DNA of 18,853 bases from an uncultured Bacilli bacterium (GTDB lineage Bacteria > Bacillota_I > Bacilli_A > RF39 > UBA660): positions 1-18,853 of the forward strand of contig CAKONX010000017.1 of the NCBI GenBank assembly GCA_934098345.1, written 5' to 3'. Positions 14,037 to 18,853 of the stretch are shown here, piece after piece. Under the pieces are notes generated by a model that saw only the letters and a list, made by a program, of their open reading frames with translations, was not told where the DNA came from and ran no database searches. Positions within the stretch are counted from its first letter, which is position 1; every line of letters starts with the position of its first letter. A program made the translations under genes and the position numbers.

Positions 14037-14929
14037 ATTTTCAAATATCTCCTTACTGCTTTTAATGATCCAAATACACCAACTAATGAACCAATTATTG
14101 CAAGTACAAAACTTGATGAATATATTATCGTTGATGGTTTAACAAGAAGTAATAAATCAGTATAAATCTTACCTCCTAAAACATCATAAAGATAAGTGTA
14201 ACCAAATATTGTTATAAGTATTGGAATTATTGAACCAATAAGCCCTAATATAAATCCTTCAAATATAAAAGGCATTTTAATAACTGTATTACTTGTTCCA
14301 ACTAAACGCATAATACCAATTTCATTTTTTCTCGAGAAAATTGTTATTTTAATTGTATTTTCATTTAAGAAAAGTGTTACAACTACTAAAGCAATTACAG
14401 CAACTATACAAGCATTTCTGGCAACATCAAATACATCTAAAACTTTATTAACTACAGTTTCTCCATATTTTACTCTTGTTACTTTTTCTATTTCTTGAAC
14501 TTCATTTGCTGTTGACGTTATTTTTCTTACATTTTTTACACTTAATACTAATGTTGAACTTAATGGATTAGTATCTAAAGCTTCAAGTGTATCTTTTATT
14601 TTTTCATCTTGAAGTAAATCATTTTTTATTTCATCTTTACTACGATAAATTGTTTTACTTTCATCTATATTATCTATTGCATTAACTTTAGTTTTAATAT
14701 CTTCAATTTCTTCATCAGTTGCACTATTGTCTATAAAAGCAATTATAGTAAGTGACCCTTCAATATTTTCAGTCATTGAATTAACATTATATGTTGTTAA
14801 AAGTGCAATAGCTACAAGCATTAAAGTAATTGCTGTACAAGAAATAGAAGCTAAACTTAATGAGAAGTTTCTAACAATACTTTTGAATGCATTACTTATA
14901 CTTTTTCCTAATATTCTAAATATTCTCAT
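14033..14929 (-). CDS. ftsX: Cell division protein FtsX (ABC transporter-like membrane subunit)
   Basis: FtsX is the membrane half of the FtsEX complex, which converts cytosolic ATP hydrolysis into activation of an extracellular murein hydrolase. The 298-residue protein has the usual plan: cytosolic N-terminus (MRIFRILGKSISNAFKSIVR), membrane segment 1 at about 22-46, a large extracellular loop of about 120 residues (48-168) that binds the hydrolase partner, then three more membrane segments (about 172-190, 220-245 and 268-290). The conserved FSRKNEIGIMRLVGTSN segment, which contacts FtsE, lies between segments 2 and 3. It overlaps ftsE by 14 bases and the M23 hydrolase gene by 4, so the three are translationally coupled. 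The AGGAAG site lies in the end of ftsE. Confidence 0.96.
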   Translation of the reverse strand: MRIFRILGKSISNAFKSIVRNFSLSLASISCTAITLMLVAIALLTTYNVNSMTENIEGSLTIIAFIDNSATDEEIEDIKTKVNAIDNIDESKTIYRSKDEIKNDLLQDEKIKDTLEALDTNPLSSTLVLSVKNVRKITSTANEVQEIEKVTRVKYGETVVNKVLDVFDVARNACIVAVIALVVVTLFLNENTIKITIFSRKNEIGIMRLVGTSNTVIKMPFIFEGFILGLIGSIIPILITIFGYTYLYDVLGGKIYTDLLLLVKPSTIIYSSSFVLAIIGSLVGVFGSLKAVRRYLKI

Positions 14930-15617
14930 CTTCTATATAACTTCCTTTCTTCTTATCAGAAACTAAAACACCATTGTGAATTGCAATAACTCTTTTTTTC
15001 ATTCTATTTACAATTTCTTTATCATGTGTTGCCATAATGATAGTGGAGCCTAAATCCTTATTAATTTTATTTATTACATCCATGATTTCTTTACTCATCT
15101 TAGGGTCTAAATCCCCAGTAGGTTCATCACATATAATTAATTTTGGTTCATTAACTATTGCTCTTGCAATACATACTCTTTGTTGTTCTCCACCTGATAA
15201 TTGATTTGGATAACTTCTAAGTTTATTTTTTAATCCAACTCTTTCAATAGCTTTTAAAACTTTATCTTTAATTTCGTTCTTATCCATACCATAGCTTTCA
15301 AGGGGATAAGCAACGTTTTCATAAACAGTTAACTTTGGAAGCAATTTAAAATCTTGGAATACTACACCAATTTTTCTTCTAAGTTTATAAACATTACTAT
15401 TTCTTAAACTAGAAACATTTACTCCTCCAACAAATACACTACCCTTATTTGGTTTTTCTTCTCTATATAAAAGTTTAGTTAACGTTGATTTACCTGATCC
15501 AGATTCACCAATTATAAATACGAATTCTCCAGCACTTATTGATAGACTTACATCAGCTAAAGCCGTAACACCATTTTTATATACTTTAAAAACATTTTTA
15601 AGTTCTATAAATTCCAT
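14916..15617 (-). CDS. ftsE: Cell division ATP-binding protein FtsE
   Basis: FtsE is the ATPase partner of FtsX. The 233 residues contain Walker A GESGSGKST (37-45), the Q-loop at Q88 in VVFQDFKLL, the ABC signature LSGGEQQR (140-147) and Walker B LIICDEPTGDLD (160-171), followed by the switch histidine in MATHD. The FQDFKLLPKLTVYENVAYPL stretch is characteristic of FtsE. ATG at 15615-15617 is preceded by AAGGTGAT at 3 bases, and an extended -10 promoter lies just upstream, so this is the first gene of the ftsE-ftsX-M23 (and perhaps rseP) operon. Length and motifs are normal. Confidence 0.97.
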   Translation of the reverse strand: MEFIELKNVFKVYKNGVTALADVSLSISAGEFVFIIGESGSGKSTLTKLLYREEKPNKGSVFVGGVNVSSLRNSNVYKLRRKIGVVFQDFKLLPKLTVYENVAYPLESYGMDKNEIKDKVLKAIERVGLKNKLRSYPNQLSGGEQQRVCIARAIVNEPKLIICDEPTGDLDPKMSKEIMDVINKINKDLGSTIIMATHDKEIVNRMKKRVIAIHNGVLVSDKKKGSYIEDENI

Positions 15618-15638
15618 AACATCACCTTATATACTATC

Positions 15639-15666
15639 ATTATAACATAAGCAACAACGAATTCGT
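15639..15666 (-). promoter_or_regulatory. Extended -10 promoter of ftsE with adjacent 10-base palindrome
   Basis: On the minus strand TGT followed by perfect TATAAT (-10 at 15639-15644, TG at 15645-15647) lies close upstream of ftsE. No good -35 is present. Where it would be, a perfect palindrome ACGAATTCGT (15657-15666) occurs, which could be an operator half-overlapping the polymerase site. Confidence 0.55.
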
Positions 15667-15692
15667 ACTTATTTACATTTTAGTTATGTAAA

Positions 15693-16097
15693 CTAACCTT
15701 GATTTTTTAATAATTGCACTCTATCCCATAGATCATCTAAAGTTAAACCATCATATATACATTCATCAATTAACTTATTAATATCATGGACATTATTTAA
15801 TTCAAATAATATTTTATAGTATTCTATACTAATTTTATAAGATATCTTCATTCCTTTTTTTATTAAATTAAAGAACATTTTTGCTATAACTAAATCTTCA
15901 TAATTCACATCATTTTTAATGTTATAATGAATATAGTTATAAGCTCGTTTTAATCCACACTTTTTTCTTATCGAATAAAGAACACTTCCTAAATTAATGA
16001 AAAAATCAATGTTTTGTCTGTTTTTTAATTCATTAAGCATAAATGTAAATAAATCATTATCAATAAATATACTAGATAGTTCGTTTTTATAATTCAT
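15693..16097 (-). CDS. Unknown 134-residue helical protein
   Basis: I do not recognise this family. The protein is predicted by eye to be mostly helical, rich in Asn, Ile, Lys, Phe and Tyr, without a signal peptide, membrane segment or metal-binding cluster. Segments such as FTFMLNELKNRQNIDFFINL and YKILFELNNVHDINKLIDEC look like amphipathic helices. The C-terminal YDGLTLDDLWDRVQLL has a conserved-looking acidic/tryptophan motif. The start has a textbook AGGAGG site 7 bases upstream, which argues for real translation. It lies between the UUCG-type terminator of the gene before and the ftsE promoter, so it stands alone. An AT-only hairpin right after its stop (15672-15692) lacks a T-run and may be a weak terminator. 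Confidence 0.72.
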   Translation of the reverse strand: MNYKNELSSIFIDNDLFTFMLNELKNRQNIDFFINLGSVLYSIRKKCGLKRAYNYIHYNIKNDVNYEDLVIAKMFFNLIKKGMKISYKISIEYYKILFELNNVHDINKLIDECIYDGLTLDDLWDRVQLLKNQG

Positions 16098-16154
16098 AAA
16101 ATCATCCTCCTACTAATATCTTTACCGATAAAAATTCAAATTACTTTTAAAAGT

Positions 16155-16178
16155 AAAAAAAAGATAACCGAAGTTATC
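16155..16178 (-). terminator. UUCG-tetraloop terminator
   Basis: A 6-bp stem GATAAC / GTTATC closed by the stable UUCG loop (16163-16178) is followed by eight T on the minus strand. It lies one base after the stop codon of the 326-residue membrane protein gene. Confidence 0.9.
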
Positions 16179-16179
16179 A

Positions 16180-17160
16180 TTAATTATTAAGTATAGAATT
16201 TATAAAATATTTATTTTCTATCTTTTTAAATTTAAATGTAGTTTTTGTTAAAACTGATTCACTATCTTTTAAAGATTCACCTTGAATATAATCTTTAACA
16301 CTTGTTTCTAAATTATTTATATTATATATTTTATTATCTTTTACATAAGCAACTATAGCAGTTACAAATAATTCATCACCTTCTTCAGTGATATTAGTTA
16401 TCTCCGTTAAAATATCATTTTTAACAATATCATTTGCTGAAATAGAAATATAATTATTAGTAGATGTTTGATAAACAAATGAAGAAGTTCCAATATTAAA
16501 TTCAGATTCTTTATAACCATCTAACGTTCCAAATACTTCTAAATAGGAATTTGATAAATCTTCTGCTTTAATTGTATAAATCATTCCATCTTTAGTAATT
16601 GCATCATTTGATAAGTTATTATAGGCAATAGCAAGTCTATCTTTTACATCTATTTTAGAAATATCATAATTGCCTTTAAATAATTCAACATTATCAAATT
16701 TTATATTATCTAAAATATTTCCATATTCATTCATGTAATATTTTAAATCTTTTACTTTCTCTGTAGTTTGAGTTGTTTTAGGTTCAACTTTAATATCTTT
16801 AGTAAGATCTAAATTTCCAGTTATATATAATTTATAAATCAAGAATACAGATGCTGCAATAAGCAAAAGAATGTAAATGTAAAGTCTTACTATTTTGAAA
16901 TTTTTTCTTCTATTCATTCTTTTTTCATCAGCTTTAATATTTTCTTTGATATCAGAAATTAATTCATTGGAAATAGTTTCTTTAAGGTTTTCTTTATATT
17001 CATCATTTAATCTTTCATTAATATCATCCATAACTGTATTACATAAGTTAGTTCTAACTTCATCATTTATTTCATCTAAAACAGTTTGTCTAATATTTGC
17101 TTTTTCCTTTTTAGTTAAAAATGCTTTATTATTTTTATTTACTTCTTTTTTACTTTCCAT
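16180..17160 (-). CDS. Unknown single-pass membrane protein with extracellular domain
   Basis: I do not recognise this 326-residue protein. A charged N-terminal half (1-88) has long helical, heptad-like stretches (VLDEINDEVRTNL, VMDDINERLNDEY, TISNELISDIKENI), suggesting a cytosolic coiled coil. Then RRKNFKIVRL precedes one membrane segment (about 91-110). The rest (about 115-326) should be outside: a Thr/Lys/Pro linker, then a mixed alpha/beta region with YYMNEYGNILDNIKF, IYTIKAEDLSNSYLEVFG and a terminal strand KFKKIENKYFINSI. The outer domain resembles the general plan of small NTF2-like extracytoplasmic domains in Bacillota, but this is only an impression. Start ATG has AAGGTGAT 4 bases upstream and a very good promoter. 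It is one of a run of envelope genes next to ftsEX. Confidence 0.78.
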   Translation of the reverse strand: MESKKEVNKNNKAFLTKKEKANIRQTVLDEINDEVRTNLCNTVMDDINERLNDEYKENLKETISNELISDIKENIKADEKRMNRRKNFKIVRLYIYILLLIAASVFLIYKLYITGNLDLTKDIKVEPKTTQTTEKVKDLKYYMNEYGNILDNIKFDNVELFKGNYDISKIDVKDRLAIAYNNLSNDAITKDGMIYTIKAEDLSNSYLEVFGTLDGYKESEFNIGTSSFVYQTSTNNYISISANDIVKNDILTEITNITEEGDELFVTAIVAYVKDNKIYNINNLETSVKDYIQGESLKDSESVLTKTTFKFKKIENKYFINSILNN

Positions 17161-17180
17161 TTACATCACCTTACAACTCA

Positions 17181-17209
17181 ATTATAAAATATATGTCAAA
17201 TAAAATCAA
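17181..17209 (-). promoter_or_regulatory. Promoter of the 326-residue membrane protein gene
   Basis: Minus-strand -35 TTGATT (17204-17209) and perfect -10 TATAAT (17181-17186) are spaced by exactly 17 bases. The -35 box includes the stop codon of the deacetylase gene. There is no clear terminator between the two genes. Confidence 0.68.
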
Positions 17210-18672
17210 TTATTTATATGATGGTGTACAGTTGGAGATGACACATTTAATGTATCAAAAGTAAAACCATTATTTAATCCATATACAATTATGTCTTCAA
17301 TTACATCAATTGTATTTCTTTTTATATCATGCATTAACACGACTGATTCTTTTTTCTTTTCAATTCCAGTTGTAACATTTTTGTATATTTGATTTGATTT
17401 AGCACCAGCTGCATCACATGAGTCTACATTCCAGTCAAAATATACATATCCTCTTTTTGTCATTTCATTTGCAATAGCTGAAACAACACCTTTTGAATGT
17501 CCTTTACTAATTGTATTTGAACTTCCTCCTGGAAATCTAAATAAATTTGTTTTTGAACCAGTATATTCTTCTATAATATTGTTCATATCATTAAAGTCTT
17601 TTATATATGTTTCCACACTGTCATAAACACTCCATTTATGTGTTAAAGTGTGAACTGCTATAGTATGTCCTTCTTCATGTTCTCTTTTTATTAAAGGCAC
17701 ATAACTTTTAAATTGATTAGTTACAAAGAATGTTGCTTTTACATTATATTTTTTTAGTATATCTAAAAGTTCTTCAGTATATCTTCCTGGTCCATCATCA
17801 AATGTTAAGTAAACTACTTTATCACGATTGGCTTCAATTGGATTATTAATCACTCCATCATAAACAATAACATTTCTTGTTATAGTACTAGTTTTTTCAT
17901 TCCTAGTAACTGTATATTTCATTTCATATGTACCAGGTATATTAGTATCAACTTCTCCAGTTTTTACTATTTCTTCATCTATTTTATTATCACATCCATC
18001 AAAAGCAGATGCACCTTCTTCAATATATTCTTCACCTTTTTTTACATATACTATGTCTCTTCCATTTAAGACAATTTTTGGACTAGGTTCTTCTGGTTTT
18101 ACAATAGATATTTCTTTCCTTGTTTCATTTCCAGAAGAATCCACTACACTTAAAATAACTTTATCATCTTCGATTTTTTCATTCACTTTAGAAGTAATTA
18201 CTCCATCATAATTATCTTCAGCTGTGAAGTTTAAATTTAATTTTCCTTCAGACTGACAAGAATACATTTCAACAGTTTCAATATCGGTTTTTATAACTGG
18301 AGGTATATCATCAACAACATTAACAATTCTTTTTTCTTTAAACACTTGATTTTCATAACTTATTTCATAACTATAAGTATATTGTCCCAAGTTGCTTGTA
18401 TCAACATCATTTTTAACTGTAACTTTTACTTTATTAAGGTCTACTTCTTTATCATTTTCAAAAAGTTCAAAACCAGGATCGTTATATTCTCCTTTTAAAG
18501 AAACATTTATAGTTTTTTCTCCATTTAAAACTAACGTATATTCTTTTTTTGGATTAATAATATTTTTAGATAATAATATGCTTGAAACAAAAACTATTGT
18601 TGCTAATATTAGTCTTGTTATTTCTAAATAAACATCATTAAATTTTATAAATTTCTTTTTAACTTTACGCAT
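17206..18672 (-). CDS. Membrane-anchored polysaccharide deacetylase with Ig-like domains
   Basis: This carbohydrate esterase family 4 (NodB) protein of 488 residues has a cytosolic basic N-terminus, one membrane anchor (about 19-37), Ig-like DUF5011-type domains and the deacetylase domain (about 285-475). The Ig-like domains include one at about 45-122 with YNDPGF and GQYTYSYEI, a middle beta region, and one at about 200-273 with EEGASAFDG and PGTYEMKYTV. The five NodB motifs are intact: TFDDGP (290-295), HTLTH (341-345), RFPGG (379-383), DWN (413-415) and LMHD (446-449), so zinc-dependent catalysis is expected. Peptidoglycan N-acetylglucosamine deacetylation, which gives lysozyme resistance, is the likely role; another wall glycan is possible. 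The frame opens at 18708, but ATG at 18670-18672 has AGAGGTGAT 3 bases upstream and is chosen. It ends in TGA. Confidence 0.92.
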   Translation of the reverse strand: MRKVKKKFIKFNDVYLEITRLILATIVFVSSILLSKNIINPKKEYTLVLNGEKTINVSLKGEYNDPGFELFENDKEVDLNKVKVTVKNDVDTSNLGQYTYSYEISYENQVFKEKRIVNVVDDIPPVIKTDIETVEMYSCQSEGKLNLNFTAEDNYDGVITSKVNEKIEDDKVILSVVDSSGNETRKEISIVKPEEPSPKIVLNGRDIVYVKKGEEYIEEGASAFDGCDNKIDEEIVKTGEVDTNIPGTYEMKYTVTRNEKTSTITRNVIVYDGVINNPIEANRDKVVYLTFDDGPGRYTEELLDILKKYNVKATFFVTNQFKSYVPLIKREHEEGHTIAVHTLTHKWSVYDSVETYIKDFNDMNNIIEEYTGSKTNLFRFPGGSSNTISKGHSKGVVSAIANEMTKRGYVYFDWNVDSCDAAGAKSNQIYKNVTTGIEKKKESVVLMHDIKRNTIDVIEDIIVYGLNNGFTFDTLNVSSPTVHHHINN

Positions 18673-18690
18673 ATTATCACCTCTGTTTAT

Positions 18691-18699
18691 ATTATAACA
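18691..18699 (-). promoter_or_regulatory. Extended -10 promoter of the polysaccharide deacetylase gene
   Basis: Minus-strand TGT followed by perfect TATAAT (18691-18696) lies about 18 bases upstream of the start codon. The -35 position holds only TATATA. It diverges from the tRNA-Glu promoter less than 100 bases away. Confidence 0.55.
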
Positions 18700-18744
18700 C
18701 GTATACAAAAATATATATATTTTTAACTTTATTTAATTTTTATC

Positions 18745-18774
18745 TTGACACATTTATACAAAATATAGTATTAT
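18745..18774 (+). promoter_or_regulatory. Promoter of tRNA-Glu
   Basis: Consensus -35 TTGACA (18745-18750) and -10 TATTAT (18769-18774) are spaced by 18 bases on the plus strand. They end 10 bases before the mature tRNA 5' end, a strong stable-RNA promoter. Confidence 0.75.
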
Positions 18775-18784
18775 CAATTTGCAT

Positions 18785-18853
18785 GGCCCGTTGGTGAAGT
18801 GGTTTAACACACATGCCTTTCACGCATGCATTCATGGGTTCAAATCCCGTACG
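18785..18853 (+). tRNA. tRNA-Glu (UUC anticodon), 3' end cut off by the window
   Basis: The cloverleaf is readable: acceptor strand GGCCCGT, a 3-bp D stem (GTG/CAC), anticodon stem CATGC/GCATG with loop CTTTCAC (anticodon TTC), a 5-base variable loop, and T arm ATGGG-TTCAAAT-CCCGT. The 3' acceptor strand begins ACG at the last three bases, and the remaining acceptor bases and discriminator lie outside the window. It is the only plus-strand gene here and may head a tRNA cluster or rRNA-flanking region beyond the edge. Confidence 0.93.

Noticed and set aside
15672..15692. AT-only 7-bp hairpin after the 134-residue gene as a terminator
   Set aside because: It has no T-run on the minus strand and no G-C pairs beyond one, so it is recorded only as a possible weak site in the gene entry.
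16141..16156. 16-base perfect palindrome TTACTTTTAAAAGTAA
   Set aside because: AT-only and loopless; it could be an operator, but inverted repeats of this composition are expected by chance in such AT-rich sequence.
1..18853. Mobile elements, CRISPR arrays, phage genes
   Set aside because: No transposase, integrase, direct-repeat array or phage structural gene was found; the gene order is largely that of a conserved chromosome.

Overview
The window comes from a strongly AT-rich, low-GC Gram-positive bacterium of the Bacillota (Bacilli-like), probably one of the small-genome uncultured gut lineages such as RF39-type Bacilli; that placement is an inference from gene content and style. TGA is used as an ordinary stop (ftsX and the polysaccharide deacetylase both end in TGA), so the Mycoplasma code is excluded. 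Murein enzymes (MltG, an M23 hydrolase, a peptidoglycan-deacetylase-type protein, FtsEX) and IreB show a walled cell. Ribosome binding sites repeatedly read AGGTGAT or AAGGAG. All protein genes lie on the minus strand; the only plus-strand gene is a tRNA-Glu running off the right end.

Reading in transcription order (right to left). The right end holds a membrane-anchored polysaccharide deacetylase with Ig-like domains, a single-pass membrane protein of unknown function and a small unknown helical protein. Next comes a division/cell-wall operon, ftsE-ftsX-M23 hydrolase, followed without a visible terminator by the site-2 protease rseP. Then come an unknown membrane-anchored acidic protein, parE (topoisomerase IV subunit B) and an unrecognised 300-residue protein that may have an ADP-ribosyltransferase-like fold, each with its own terminator or promoter signals. 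A secreted or tethered surface protein with an ALK-type glycine-rich domain follows.

From 6365 down to 1196 lies a tightly packed operon with overlapping stop/start codons: ireB, ruvX, DUF1292 gene, mltG, trmR, trhP1, trhP2, greA. It matches the Bacillus subtilis order yrzL-yrrK-yrzB-yrrL-yrrM-yrrN-yrrO-(udk)-greA, except that udk is missing. TrhP1/TrhP2 plus TrmR make a full set for converting wobble uridine-34 to 5-methoxyuridine in tRNA. The operon closes with a 28-base perfect-palindrome terminator overlapping the greA stop.

The only stretch over 300 bases without an intact gene (735-1195) contains a decayed coding remnant with in-frame stops, its still well-formed terminator, and the promoter of the next gene. 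The left end has a ybxB/rsmC-type methyltransferase and then the first 15 codons of rpoB, the same ybxB-rpoB neighbourhood as in B. subtilis.

The items most worth following are the ART-like protein beside parE, the Asp-to-Gln change in the otherwise near-invariant EGDSA motif of ParE, the FtsEX-linked M23 hydrolase with all zinc ligands intact, and the glycine-rich surface protein. No mobile element, CRISPR array or obvious defence island is visible.
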